A DNA stretch of 64,000 nucleotides, from positions 23,955-87,954 of the forward strand of contig DATMAN010000090.1 of assembly GCA_035560005.1 (NCBI GenBank). Direction: 5' to 3'. The notes beneath the pieces are model-generated. The model was not told the origin of the DNA. It worked only from the letters and a program-made list of their open reading frames with translations, and did not search any database. Origin of the DNA: Burkholderiales bacterium. Lineage in GTDB: Bacteria; Pseudomonadota; Gammaproteobacteria; Burkholderiales; Eutrophovitaceae. Position numbers and translations under genes: made by a program. Numbering within the stretch: position 1 is the first letter of the stretch; every line of letters starts with the position of its first letter. Positions 26,002 to 34,997 of this stretch are shown here, in pieces.

Positions 26002-27381
26002 TCAGATGGCCTTGAAGATGTCCTCGACGACCTTCTTGGCGTCGCCGAACACCATCATGGTCTTGTCCATGTAAAACAGGTCGTTGTCCAGGCCGGCGTA
26101 GCCCGTGGCCATCGAGCGCTTGACCACCAGCACGGTGCGCGCTTTGTGCACCTCCAGGATCGGCATGCCGTAAATCGGACTGCCCGGCACATTGGCGGCG
26201 GGATTGACCACGTCGTTGGCACCCAGCACCAGCACCACGTCGGTGGTCGAGAAGTCGTTGTTGATCTCCTCCATCTCGAACACCTGGTCGTAGGGGATCT
26301 CGGCCTCGGCCAGCAGAACGTTCATGTGCCCCGGCATGCGGCCGGCTACCGGGTGGATGGCGTAGCGCACGTTGACGCCCTTCTCGCGCAGCTTGTCCGC
26401 CATTTCCTTCACCGCGTGCTGCGCGCGCGCCACCGCCAGCCCGTAGCCCGGAACGATGATGACCGATTCGGCGTTGGACAGCAGGAAGGCGGCGTCTTCC
26501 GGGCTGCCGCTCTTGTAGTTCTTCTGCTTGCCGGCGTCCGCGCTCTCCGCGCCCGTGGCGCCGAAGCCGCCGAGAATCACGTTGAAGAACGAGCGGTTCA
26601 TCGCCTTGCACATGATGTAGGACAGAATCGCGCCCGAGCTGCCTACCAGCGAGCCGGAGATGATGAGCATCGTGTTGTTGAGCGAAAACCCGATGCCCGC
26701 CGCGGCCCAGCCGGAATAGCTGTTGAGCATCGAGATGACCACCGGCATGTCGGCCCCACCGATGGGAATGATGATGAGCACACCCAGCACGAAGGCGATG
26801 GCGGTCATGACGACGAAGGGCAACCAGCTTTGCTCGACCACGAAGGCCACCCCGAACAGGATCATCACCACCGCGAGCGCGAGATTCAGCCAGTGCTGAC
26901 CTTGGAAAACCACCGGCGCGGATCCGATCTTGCCGGAGAGCTTGCCGAAGGCGATCACCGAGCCGCTGAAAGTGATGGCGCCGACGAAGGTGCCGATGAA
27001 CAGCTCCAGGCGGTTGCCGCGCGGAATCGTTCCTTCCGCCGTCACGATGCCGTAGGCATCGGGGTCATGCACCGCGGCGATGGCGATCAGCACGGCGGCC
27101 AGGCCGACCAGCGAATGCATCGCCGCCACCAGCTCGGGCATCTGCGTCATCTGGATGCGGCGCGCCACGATCGCACCCACGGTGCCTCCCGCCGCAATCC
27201 CCAGCACGATAAGCAGCCAATTCGTGGTCAGCGTGAGCGTGGTCAGTACGGCGAGCGCCATGCCCACGATGCCGAACAGGTTGCCGCGGCGGGCTGTCGT
27301 CGGAGAACTCAACCCTTTGAGCGAAAGGATGAAGAACACCGAGGCGACGAGGTAGGCGAGGGCGACTTGATTGGCGGACAT
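26002..27381 (-). CDS. pntB: NAD(P) transhydrogenase subunit beta
   Basis: A 459-residue membrane subunit of proton-pumping transhydrogenase, which drives NADPH formation with the proton gradient. Nine or so helices occupy residues 1-260, and the NADP(H)-binding domain III fills the C-terminus, with IIVPGYGLAVARAQHAVKEM, GRMPGHMNVLLAEAEIPYD and LVLGANDVVNPAA. The ATG at 27381 has AGGA before it. It is the last gene of a three-gene operon pntA1-pntA2-pntB with 40 bp gaps. Length and motifs are complete. Confidence 0.96.
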   Translation of the reverse strand: MSANQVALAYLVASVFFILSLKGLSSPTTARRGNLFGIVGMALAVLTTLTLTTNWLLIVLGIAAGGTVGAIVARRIQMTQMPELVAAMHSLVGLAAVLIAIAAVHDPDAYGIVTAEGTIPRGNRLELFIGTFVGAITFSGSVIAFGKLSGKIGSAPVVFQGQHWLNLALAVVMILFGVAFVVEQSWLPFVVMTAIAFVLGVLIIIPIGGADMPVVISMLNSYSGWAAAGIGFSLNNTMLIISGSLVGSSGAILSYIMCKAMNRSFFNVILGGFGATGAESADAGKQKNYKSGSPEDAAFLLSNAESVIIVPGYGLAVARAQHAVKEMADKLREKGVNVRYAIHPVAGRMPGHMNVLLAEAEIPYDQVFEMEEINNDFSTTDVVLVLGANDVVNPAANVPGSPIYGMPILEVHKARTVLVVKRSMATGYAGLDNDLFYMDKTMMVFGDAKKVVEDIFKAI

Positions 27382-27421
27382 GGACGGTTCCTGGTGCCGG
27401 AGAGCGGAAGGACGGCGGCGC

Positions 27422-27739
27422 TCAGCGGCCCTTCTTGTCTCCTTTGGACTGTTTCGTCCTGAACATCTCCAGCATGCGCTGAGTGACAAGGAAGCCGCCG
27501 AACACGTTCACGCTCGCGAGCACCACCGCGGCAAAGCCCAGCGCGGTGCCCCAGTCGATCGGTTGCGGCCCGGCCGCAAGCATCGCGCCGACGATGATGA
27601 TTCCCGAGATCGCGTTGGTCACCGACATCAGTGGCGTATGCAGCGCGGGAGTCACGTTCCACACCACGTGATAGCCGACGAAGATCGCCAGTACGAACAC
27701 CGTCAGGTTCACCATGATCGGGTCGATCGCTTCAGTCAT
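27422..27739 (-). CDS. pntA2: NAD(P) transhydrogenase subunit alpha, membrane part
   Basis: A 105-residue membrane protein with three to four helices, matching the C-terminal membrane part of PntA. Marks are [23 protein letters not shown] and [21 protein letters not shown]. In E. coli this part is fused to the soluble NAD-binding part; here it is a separate gene, as in Rhodospirillum-type three-subunit enzymes. GGAGG precedes the ATG. Confidence 0.93.
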   Translation of the reverse strand: MTEAIDPIMVNLTVFVLAIFVGYHVVWNVTPALHTPLMSVTNAISGIIIVGAMLAAGPQPIDWGTALGFAAVVLASVNVFGGFLVTQRMLEMFRTKQSKGDKKGR

Positions 27740-27782
27740 CTCTTCCCCCTCCGTAACGCGAAAGACGCCCGGCTACGCGCCC

Positions 27783-28910
27783 TCATTGTTGCCTGGCAAG
27801 CTGTCCATCGATGCAGGCTAACGAGCCCGCCACGATTTCGTCCTGCCGGTTGATGCTGAATTTGCCGGTCTTCTGGTCGAGCAGCAGCGCCAAAAAGTTC
27901 AGCAGGTTGCGCGCGTACAGCGCGCTGGCGTCGGCGGCGACGAGCGCCGGCAGATTGGTGAACCCGACGATGTGCACGCCGTGCTTGACCACCACCTTGT
28001 CGGGCTCCGACAGCGGACAGTTGCCGCCCTGCTCCACGGCCATGTCCACGATGACCGAACCCGGCTTCATGCTCTTGACCATCTCCTCGGTCACCAGCAC
28101 CGGCGCCGGACGTCCCGGGATGAGGGCGGTGGTGATGACGATGTCCGCCTGCCTGATGCGCTCGGCGATCAGGGCCGCCTGGCGCCTGCGGTAGTCCTCG
28201 CCCATGTCGCGTGCATAGCCGCCCTGCCCCTTGGCCAGCTCCTGCTCCGCTTCGGTGAGCGGGACTTCGATGAACTTTGCGCCCAGAGATTCGACCTGCT
28301 CCTTGGTTTCGGGACGCACGTCGGTTGCCTCGACCACCGCACCGAGGCGCTTGGCGGTAGCGATCGCCTGCAGTCCAGCCACGCCCACTCCCATCACGAT
28401 CACGCGCGCGGCCTTCACCGTGCCGGCCGCGGTCATCAGCATCGGCATCATCCGCTGGTAAGTGTTGGCCGCGATCAGCACCGCCTTGTAGCCGCCGACA
28501 TTGGCTTGCGAAGAGAGCGCGTCCATCGACTGCGCCCGCGAAATGCGCGGCAGCCATTCCAAGGCGAAGGCCGTGACGCCCTGGCGTGCCAGGGCCAGCA
28601 GATTCTCGGTCCGGTGCGGCTGCAGCAACCCGATCACGACCTGCCCTTTGCGCAGCCAATGCAGCTCCGAAGGCTCCGGGCCGCGCACTTTCAGGATCAG
28701 CTCCGCCCGGTCGTATACCTCGGCTGCCGCTTGAACCAGCGTGGCCCCCGCAGCTTCGAACTCCGCGTCGGGAATCGAGCAGCCACGGCCCGCTCCGGTC
28801 TGCACCAGCACCTGGTTGACACCGCCGACCGACAGCTTCCTGACCGTTTCGGGGGTCGCGGCCACCCGCGTTTCACCCGCGCGTGTTTCCGCCGGAACGC
28901 CGATGAGCAT
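27783..28910 (-). CDS. pntA1: NAD(P) transhydrogenase subunit alpha, NAD-binding part
   Basis: A 375-residue soluble domain I, binding NAD(H). The family marks are the N-terminal IGVPAETRAGETRVAATPETV and the Rossmann-like VIVMGVGVAGLQAIATAKRLGA with a following Asp in EATDVRPE. The RQD loop is conserved as NRQDEIV at the C-terminal side. The gene opens the pnt operon, divergent from mutL; a TTGATG-N18-TATAAT promoter lies upstream. Confidence 0.94.
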   Translation of the reverse strand: MLIGVPAETRAGETRVAATPETVRKLSVGGVNQVLVQTGAGRGCSIPDAEFEAAGATLVQAAAEVYDRAELILKVRGPEPSELHWLRKGQVVIGLLQPHRTENLLALARQGVTAFALEWLPRISRAQSMDALSSQANVGGYKAVLIAANTYQRMMPMLMTAAGTVKAARVIVMGVGVAGLQAIATAKRLGAVVEATDVRPETKEQVESLGAKFIEVPLTEAEQELAKGQGGYARDMGEDYRRRQAALIAERIRQADIVITTALIPGRPAPVLVTEEMVKSMKPGSVIVDMAVEQGGNCPLSEPDKVVVKHGVHIVGFTNLPALVAADASALYARNLLNFLALLLDQKTGKFSINRQDEIVAGSLACIDGQLARQQ

Positions 28911-28996
28911 GGATCAGAACTCCTCCCGTCGATGGAGCAGCCGCCACGAATCTCGGAGTGTCATCTGGACCGGCGGCAAGGGATTTGCAGCGGCGC

Positions 28997-29026
28997 ATTA
29001 TAGGGGAAGCTTTCGCAGTGCATCAA
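28997..29026 (-). promoter_or_regulatory. Candidate sigma-70 promoter of the pnt operon
   Basis: Minus strand: TTGATG (29026 to 29021), 18-bp spacer, TATAAT (29002 to 28997). Predicted start near 28990, giving a leader of about 80 nt to pntA1. Confidence 0.6.
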
Positions 29027-29055
29027 ACGTTTCCGGTCGGTCGAGGCGCTGTGAC

Positions 29056-29061
29056 TATAAT
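29056..29061 (+). promoter_or_regulatory. Candidate -10 box directly before mutL
   Basis: TATAAT ending only 5 bp before the mutL ATG. With normal spacing the transcript would begin at the ATG itself, suggesting leaderless mRNA. No ribosome site is visible. Confidence 0.5.
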
Positions 29062-29066
29062 GGGCC

Positions 29067-30830
29067 ATGCCTGCCATTCGCCTGCTGCCCGACCTGCTGA
29101 TCACCCAGATCGCCGCGGGTGAAGTGATCGAGCGCCCGGCATCAGCGCTCAAGGAATTGCTCGAAAACAGCCTGGACGCAGGCGCCACGGAGGTCTCGGT
29201 CCAGCTCACCGAAGGCGGCGCGCGCAAGATCCGTGTCGCCGACGATGGAAGCGGAATCGAGAGGGACGATCTGCCGCTCGCTCTGGCGCGCCACGCCACC
29301 AGCAAGATCGCCTCGCTGGAAGACCTAGAATCCGTTGCCAGTCTGGGCTTTCGCGGCGAAGCACTGGCCTCGCTCGCCGCGGTTTCGCATCTCACCTTGA
29401 TCAGCCGCGCGGCCGGCGACGCCCATGCCTGGAAGATCGAATCGAGCGCTGGCCTGTGCTCCGAGCCTCAGCCCGCCGCGCTGGCGCGCGGCACGGCGGT
29501 GGAAGCGGCAGATCTTTACTTCAATACCCCGGCCCGGCGCAAGTTCCTCAAGACTGCGGCCACCGAGTATGCGCATTGCGAGGAAGCATTCAAGCGCATC
29601 GCGCTGTCGCGCCCCGGCGTGCGGTTCACGCTCGCGCACAACGGGCGCACGCAATGGCGGCTCGAATCCGGTTCGGCGACCGAGCGCGTGCACGCATTGC
29701 TGGGTGCGGAATTCCGCGACGCCGCGCTGCCGGTGCAGGCGCAGAGCGGGTCGTTTCGACTCTCCGGCCTGATCGCGCAGCCCGCCTACGCGCGCGCCGC
29801 GCGCGATGCCCAGTACTTCTTCGTCAACGGCCGCTACGTGCGCGACCGCATGCTGGCGCACGCGGTGCGCGAGGCCTACCACGACGTGCTGCATCACGAC
29901 AGACACGCGGCATTCGTGCTGTTTCTGGAGATCGATCCGCACCTGGTGGACGCAAACGTTCATCCGACCAAAATCGAAGTGCGCTTTCGCGAGCCGCAGG
30001 CCGTGCACCGGTTCGTCTTTCACGCCCTGGACCGCACTCTCGCGGCCACTTCCGCCGGAGCGGCCACGGGTTCGACAGCCGCGATGCCGATCGCGCGCGC
30101 CCAGACCGTCCCCGCCGGTGCCGTGCCTGCGCAGGCAGCAATGGGGCTGCGGGCGCATGAGCCCTCGGCGTTTTACTCGGCGCTGTTCGGCGAAGGCGCA
30201 CCACCGCAGGCGATGGTACCGAGCGCAGCGCAGCCGGAGGAGGACGATCATCCCTTGGGCTTCGCGCTTGGCCAGCTCTCGGGCACCTACATCCTGGCGC
30301 AGAACCGCAGCGGCCTGGTGGTGGTCGACATGCACGCCGCGCACGAGCGCATTCTCTACGAAAAGCTCAAACAGGCGCTGGACGCGGACCGCATCCCTGC
30401 CCAGCAGCTGCTCATCGCCGCGACCCTGGCGGCAGGTCCGCTGGAAGTGGCCGCTGCCGAGGAGCATCGCGCCTTGCTCGCGCAACTGGGTTTTGACCTC
30501 GCCGTCATCGCGCCCAACGCGATCGCCGTGCGCGCCGTGCCGGCGCTGCTGCGCGAAGCCGACGCTGCGCAGCTTGCGCGCGAGGTACTGGGCGAGATCG
30601 CGCGCTTCGGGGGCAGCCGCGTGCTGACCGAGCGGCGCAACGAGCTGCTCGCCACGCTGGCCTGCCACTGCGCGGTGCGCGCTCATCGCAGCCTTACGCT
30701 ACCCGAAATGAATGTCCTGCTGCGCGCAATGGAAACCACAGAGCGCTCCGGCCAGTGCAATCACGGCCGCCCCACCTGGTTCCAGATCACGCTGGGGGAG
30801 CTCGACAAGATGTTCTTGAGAGGGAGGTAA
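29067..30830 (+). CDS. mutL: DNA mismatch repair protein MutL
   Basis: A 587-residue MutL, the ATPase linking mismatch recognition by MutS to downstream repair. GHKL motifs are ELLENSLDAGA, VADDGSGIERDD and SLGFRGEALASL. The N-terminal domain ends at about 330 with HPTKIEVRF. A variable linker follows, then a C-terminal dimer domain (about 395-587) with LSGTYILAQN and DMHAAHERILYEKLK. It ends with a zinc-type ACHCAVRAHRSL segment, as in endonuclease-type MutL, but the full DQHAxxExxxE motif reads DMHAAHERILYE, so activity should be tested. Start at the ATG 29067, without ribosome site. Confidence 0.95.
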   Translation: MPAIRLLPDLLITQIAAGEVIERPASALKELLENSLDAGATEVSVQLTEGGARKIRVADDGSGIERDDLPLALARHATSKIASLEDLESVASLGFRGEALASLAAVSHLTLISRAAGDAHAWKIESSAGLCSEPQPAALARGTAVEAADLYFNTPARRKFLKTAATEYAHCEEAFKRIALSRPGVRFTLAHNGRTQWRLESGSATERVHALLGAEFRDAALPVQAQSGSFRLSGLIAQPAYARAARDAQYFFVNGRYVRDRMLAHAVREAYHDVLHHDRHAAFVLFLEIDPHLVDANVHPTKIEVRFREPQAVHRFVFHALDRTLAATSAGAATGSTAAMPIARAQTVPAGAVPAQAAMGLRAHEPSAFYSALFGEGAPPQAMVPSAAQPEEDDHPLGFALGQLSGTYILAQNRSGLVVVDMHAAHERILYEKLKQALDADRIPAQQLLIAATLAAGPLEVAAAEEHRALLAQLGFDLAVIAPNAIAVRAVPALLREADAAQLAREVLGEIARFGGSRVLTERRNELLATLACHCAVRAHRSLTLPEMNVLLRAMETTERSGQCNHGRPTWFQITLGELDKMFLRGR

Positions 30831-30968
30831 GACGCAAAGCGCCGGGCGTGCGGGGTGAGCCGGGAGCAAGCGCGAGCAGAGTCGGCTTGCCAGCCATTCC
30901 GGCCCGCTGCTCCGACTCACCCGACCCAGATCGCCGCGCCGTTCTTGCCGCTTGCCTCACCACCTACG

Positions 30969-31964
30969 ATGACTTCCTCGCGTCTTGCTATTCCCGGGTC
31001 GGGCCAGGACCGGCCGGTGGCGATCCTTTTGATGGGTCCCACGGCGAGCGGCAAGACCCTGACCGCGATCGAGCTGGCCCGACGTTTTCCGGTCGAGATC
31101 ATCAGCGTGGACTCGGCGCAGGTCTATCGGGGGATGAACATCGGGACCGCCAAGCCCGATGTCGCCACGCGCCTGAAGGTTCCGCATCATCTGATCGATG
31201 TCATCGATCCCACCCAGTCCTACTCCGCGGCGCAGTTTCGTGAAGACGCACTGGCGCTGATGCACGATATCGTCGGCCGCGGCCGCATCCCGCTGCTGGT
31301 CGGCGGAACGATGCTCTACTTCAAGTCCCTGTCCGAAGGTCTGAGCGACCTGCCGCAAGCCGACCCGGCCATCCGCCAGGTGATCGATGCCATGGCCGCG
31401 GACGCGGGATGGCCGGTGATGCACGCGGAGCTGCGGCGTATCGACCCGGGCACCGCCGCGCGACTCGCTCCCAACGACGCCCAGCGCATCCAGCGCGCCC
31501 TGGAGGTGTACTACCTCACCGGCAGGCCGATGTCGGAACTTTTGACGCACGCACGCGAACAGCCGCCGTTCGAACTGGTACGCATCGCCCTGAGGCCCGC
31601 TGACCGGACGCGGCTGCACGAGCGCATCGCGGCGCGGTTCGAAGAGATGCTCGAGTTGGGACTGATCGCCGAGGTGCGTGAGTTGCGCGCCGCCTACGAC
31701 CTGAATCCCGAGCTGCCTTCGATGCGCTGCGTCGGTTATCGCCAGGTGTGGCAATACCTGGAAGGCCAATTCGGACTCAAGACGCTGCGAGAGAAGGGTG
31801 TGGCCGCCACGCGGCAGCTGGCCAAACGACAACTGACCTGGCTGCGGGCGCTGCGCGACGCTCAGGCGTTCGACTGCTTGGCGGAAGACCTGCCGGAGCG
31901 CGTTGGCGCCTGGCTCGAGCAGAAACTGAAGATGCTGGCGCTCAAGGCACCCGGGGCGCCGTGA
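30969..31964 (+). CDS. miaA: tRNA dimethylallyltransferase
   Basis: A 331-residue MiaA that adds an isopentenyl group to A37 of tRNAs reading U-starting codons. The P-loop is MGPTASGKT, then [25 protein letters not shown] and the catalytic area [11 protein letters not shown]. The ATG at 30969 gives the standard length; the frame is open 114 bp upstream. mutL-miaA order is common in proteobacteria. The stop lies in the loop of a 10-bp hairpin. Confidence 0.95.
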   Translation: MTSSRLAIPGSGQDRPVAILLMGPTASGKTLTAIELARRFPVEIISVDSAQVYRGMNIGTAKPDVATRLKVPHHLIDVIDPTQSYSAAQFREDALALMHDIVGRGRIPLLVGGTMLYFKSLSEGLSDLPQADPAIRQVIDAMAADAGWPVMHAELRRIDPGTAARLAPNDAQRIQRALEVYYLTGRPMSELLTHAREQPPFELVRIALRPADRTRLHERIAARFEEMLELGLIAEVRELRAAYDLNPELPSMRCVGYRQVWQYLEGQFGLKTLREKGVAATRQLAKRQLTWLRALRDAQAFDCLAEDLPERVGAWLEQKLKMLALKAPGAP

Positions 31965-31974
31965 GCGCCCCGGG
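31950..31974. terminator. Perfect GC hairpin across the miaA stop
   Basis: CCCGGGGCGC (31950-31959), 5-nt loop holding TGA, GCGCCCCGGG (31965-31974). No T-run follows on either strand. It separates two converging genes (miaA and the GlcG-like gene). Confidence 0.5.
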
Positions 31975-31986
31975 GCGGAGCCGCAG

Positions 31987-32457
31987 CTACATCAAAGCGG
32001 CGATGCCGGCCTCCGCGATCTGCGCATCCTGCTGCGAGGTGACGCCTGACACTCCGATCGCGCCCACCAGTTGCCCGCCGACCGCGATCGGCACCCCGCC
32101 TTCGAGCAGCGTGACCTCGCCGAGGCTCATGATGGAAGGCCGCGTCTTGGCCAGATCGTCAAAGACTTTGGTGGGCCGCCGAAATGCCGCGGCCGTCTTC
32201 GCCTTGCCGATCGCCACGTCGACGCTGCCGGTTTGCGTGCCGTCCATGCGTTGCAGATAGACGAGGTGTCCGCCGTCGTCGACGATCGCGATCACCACGT
32301 TCCAGTTGTTCTTCTTGGCCTCGGCTTCGGCGGCCATGGCGATCTTCTTGGCCGCCTCCAGCGTGAGCACCTTCTTGTCGGCAAGCTGGGCGTGAACGCC
32401 CGAGGACGCGACGGTGAGGCAGGCCGCAACGGCCGCTGCGAACAGTCTCCTGATCAT
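31987..32457 (-). CDS. Secreted GlcG/HbpS-family protein
   Basis: A 156-residue protein with signal peptide (cleavage near VHAQ, residue 23) and a GlcG/HbpS domain. Visible are VVIAIVDDGGHLVYLQRMDGTQ, KAKTAAAFRRPT, GGVPIAVGGQLVGAIGVSG and the C-terminal DAQIAEAGIAAL. HbpS of Streptomyces is an extracellular heme-binding sensor partner; GlcG is linked to glycolate use. No glycolate or sensor genes lie nearby. GGAGGAG precedes the ATG. Confidence 0.88.
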   Translation of the reverse strand: MIRRLFAAAVAACLTVASSGVHAQLADKKVLTLEAAKKIAMAAEAEAKKNNWNVVIAIVDDGGHLVYLQRMDGTQTGSVDVAIGKAKTAAAFRRPTKVFDDLAKTRPSIMSLGEVTLLEGGVPIAVGGQLVGAIGVSGVTSQQDAQIAEAGIAALM

Positions 32458-32576
32458 TGGCTCCTCCTTTTCGTTGCTCGTTGGTTGCTCGAACTCGATG
32501 TCGCCGGCGCCAGCCGGCGCGGCCCCGGTGAGGAAACGCGCCGGCTAAGATAACGCCAGCATGCGCCGCGCGCAAA

Positions 32577-33908
32577 TCAGTCCTTGTCTTCGATCTTCGC
32601 GCCTGCCGCGCCGCGCGCGAACGCGATGCGAACCCGCTCGCCGAGCGCCAGTCGGGCGGCGTCGCGCACGATTTCGCCCTGCGGCGTCGTGACAATGCTG
32701 TAGCCCCGCTCCAGCACCGCGCGCGGACTGAGGTGCTCGAGGTGCGCGCGGATCGCCAGCAGCCGCTGCCCCCGGCGCTCCAGTTGCAACCGAGTCGAGG
32801 CGCACAGGCGCTCGCCAAGGCCCCGGCATCGCTGAGCAAGGCCTGGCAGATCCGGTCTGGCTGCACCCAGGCGGGCCGCGATCGCCTGCACCCGATGCGC
32901 GGCGACGTCCAAACGGTGGCGGATCGCGCCGCCCAACCGGGCGCGTAGATGCTGCAAGTGCTCGCTGCCCGCGACGATCAGGTTCGCCGGATGGACCAGC
33001 CGCTTGCCAAGGTAATCCACCGATTGCATGCGGCTTTCGATGGCGTGCCGCAGGCCGCGGGCCAGCCGGCGGCGCAGCGCGTCGAGCCGCTGCGAGAGCT
33101 CGGCGCGATCCGGGCTGGCGGCCGCGGCGGCCGCGGTGGGGGTGGGCGCACGCAGATCGGCGACGAAATCGGCGATGGTGAAGTCCGTCTCGTGGCCGAT
33201 GCCCGTGATCACCGGCATCGGGCATTGGGCGATGGCCCGGGCGACGACTTCCTCGTTATAGGCCCACAGATCTTCCACGCTGCCTCCGCCTCGGCAGACG
33301 AGCAGTACATCGACCTCGGCCCGCGCAGCGGCCGTGCGGATGGCTTGCGCGATTCGCTCCGCCGAGCCTTCTCCCTGGACGGGCGCCGGATAGACCACGA
33401 CCGCGATGGCGGGCATCCTGCGGCCGAGCGTCGTGAGCACGTCGCGCAAGGCTGCGGCCGCCGGCGAGGTCACCACCCCGATCGAATGCGGGAACGCGGG
33501 AATTCGCCGCTTGCGCTCCTGGGCGAACAGTCCCTCCAGTTCGAGCTTGGACTTCAGCCGCTCGAAGGCCTCGAACAGCAGGCCGATTCCGGCGCGTCGG
33601 ATCGTTTCGACATTGAGCTGAAATTCGCCGCGCGGCTCGTAGAGCGTGGGCAGCGCCCGCACCTCGACCTGCATGCCGTTCGCAAGCGCGAAGTCGATCA
33701 GCGCGGCTTTGTGGCGGAAGAAGACGCAGCGCACCTGGGCCTGCGCGTCCTTGAGCGAGAAATAGCAGTGGCCGGAAGCGGCGCGCGTGAAGTTGGAGAT
33801 CTCGCCCGCCACCCATACGAGCGGGAAGCCGGACTCGACCAGTTCCCTGGCGCGTCTGTTGAGTTCGCCAACCGAGATAACCGGCGCGGTGATCAGTGCT
33901 TCATTCAC
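32577..33908 (-). CDS. xseA: Exodeoxyribonuclease VII large subunit
   Basis: A 443-residue XseA, the large subunit of the nuclease that trims single-stranded DNA in both directions. Residues 10-110 form an OB-fold (VSELNRRARxLxE-type start, WVAGEISNFTRAASGHCYFSLKD). The catalytic core includes VCRGGGSVEDLWAYNEEVVARAI and GIGHETDFTIADFVADLRAPTPTAAA. A coiled-coil rod and the terminal SPRAVLERGYSIV complete it. The start is a GTG at 33908. The small subunit gene xseB is not in the window. Confidence 0.95.
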   Translation of the reverse strand: MNEALITAPVISVGELNRRARELVESGFPLVWVAGEISNFTRAASGHCYFSLKDAQAQVRCVFFRHKAALIDFALANGMQVEVRALPTLYEPRGEFQLNVETIRRAGIGLLFEAFERLKSKLELEGLFAQERKRRIPAFPHSIGVVTSPAAAALRDVLTTLGRRMPAIAVVVYPAPVQGEGSAERIAQAIRTAAARAEVDVLLVCRGGGSVEDLWAYNEEVVARAIAQCPMPVITGIGHETDFTIADFVADLRAPTPTAAAAAASPDRAELSQRLDALRRRLARGLRHAIESRMQSVDYLGKRLVHPANLIVAGSEHLQHLRARLGGAIRHRLDVAAHRVQAIAARLGAARPDLPGLAQRCRGLGERLCASTRLQLERRGQRLLAIRAHLEHLSPRAVLERGYSIVTTPQGEIVRDAARLALGERVRIAFARGAAGAKIEDKD

Positions 33909-34325
33909 GCGCCGATTCTACGTCGCGCGCGCAGCCCAATCGTGCATGCAGCCCGCAGGGCGCTGCACGACCTGACTCCCACGAGGGGCCGTCCACAGCG
34001 GTCATGAAGACGTAACGTTGTCGCCTCGAAAGCCGCGCCATGGCTAGGGGGTGTTTCGCAAGCCATTGAAGTATAAAAACAATATTCGTCGCACAAAAAA
34101 TCAGCGCGATCAGAAAAATTGTTGCGGAAAGGCCACTTATCGCGCCTTTGCGCGGCTTGCCCACATAGTTATCCACAACAACTGTGGACAAATTCAAGGC
34201 GCTTGAACAGGCCTCTTTCTGCCCGTCAAGAGGCATTCAAGCGCGAGCGTGGTCTTCTTGCTGGCGTGTGCCCGGCAGTTTGTTTAAAGTGCGCGCTTTC
34301 TCAAAGGAGCCTTCGGAGCGCGCGC
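33909..34325. promoter_or_regulatory. AT-rich gap with inverted DnaA boxes and alternative hairpins
   Basis: A 417-bp gap between divergent xseA and exbB with no supported gene. Positions 34065-34141 are strikingly AT-rich. Then come TTATCCACA (34169-34177, a perfect DnaA box) and TGTGGACAA (34183-34191, inverted one-mismatch copy), 5 bp apart. Next to them, CTTGAA (34202-34207) can pair upstream with TTCAAG (34193-34198) or, extended, downstream with TTCAAGCGC (34236-34244). The second form is strengthened by an inner GCCTCTT/AAGAGGC stem (34211-34217/34228-34234). This suits a replication-linked or regulatory element, or a switch in the exbB leader. Confidence 0.55.
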
Positions 34326-34937
34326 GTGATCGAAATCATCCAGGCCGCAGGCTGGCCGATCTGGCCCATCATCCTGTGCTCGGTCATCGCGATCGGCATC
34401 ATCGGCGAGCGCTTCTATTCGCTGCGCCAGAACGTCGTCGCGCCGCGCGATGTCCTTCCCCGGGTCATTCAGGAGTATCGCCAGAGCGGCGTCAGCAGCG
34501 AAATGCTGGGCAACCTCGCTGCCGGCTCGCTGCTCGGCAAGGTGCTCGCGGCCGGGCTGAAGAACGTCAAGAGCCCGCGCGAGGTCATGAAGGAATCGAT
34601 CGAGGAGGCGGGCCGCGCGGCGGCGCACGAACTCGACCGTTTTCTGACCACGCTCGGAACCATCGCCACCATGGCCCCGTTGCTGGGGCTGCTCGGCACC
34701 ATCATCGGCATGATCGAGATCTTCGGCGCATCCGCGCCGAGCGGCATGACCGATCCGGCAGCGCTTGCGCACGGCATTTCCATCGCGCTCTACAATGCCG
34801 CCTTCGGCATCATCGTGGCGGTACCCAGCCTGGTTTTTTATCGGCATTTCCGCGCCAAGGCCGAGTCTCTGGTCGTGGAGATGGAGCTGCAGGCCATCAA
34901 GATGGTGGAGATCATCCATGGTGAACGCAGCGTCTGA
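34326..34937 (+). CDS. exbB: MotA/TolQ/ExbB proton channel family protein
   Basis: A 203-residue inner-membrane protein with three helices. It uses the proton gradient, with ExbD, to power TonB-type or related outer-membrane work. The family signature is [24 protein letters not shown] and ISIALYNAAFGIIVAVPSLVFY. The start is a GTG at 34326 with GGAG at 34315-34318. exbB-exbD followed by lpxK-Trm112-kdsB is a typical betaproteobacterial order. No tonB gene is present here, so its partner system is open. Confidence 0.9.
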   Translation: MIEIIQAAGWPIWPIILCSVIAIGIIGERFYSLRQNVVAPRDVLPRVIQEYRQSGVSSEMLGNLAAGSLLGKVLAAGLKNVKSPREVMKESIEEAGRAAAHELDRFLTTLGTIATMAPLLGLLGTIIGMIEIFGASAPSGMTDPAALAHGISIALYNAAFGIIVAVPSLVFYRHFRAKAESLVVEMELQAIKMVEIIHGERSV

Positions 34938-34997
34938 GCGGCCGCGACGTCACATGCCGGTCGCTGCGCCTCGCGCCGTGGCCTCGGAGCGCTGGCG

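Noticed and set aside
23989..27462. Long plus-strand open frames opposite the AsmA-like gene and pntB
   Set aside because: The charged repeat makes several frames open; the translations are low-complexity Leu/Ala/Phe or Ser/Arg runs with no domain.
33901..34236. 111-codon minus-strand frame with one hydrophobic stretch
   Set aside because: It overlaps the start of xseA, crosses the DnaA-box region, and has codon use unlike the genome and no ribosome site.
33909..34325. Calling this gap the chromosomal oriC
   Set aside because: dnaA, dnaN, gyrB, rpmH and parAB are not near; two boxes are too few. Kept only as a finding.
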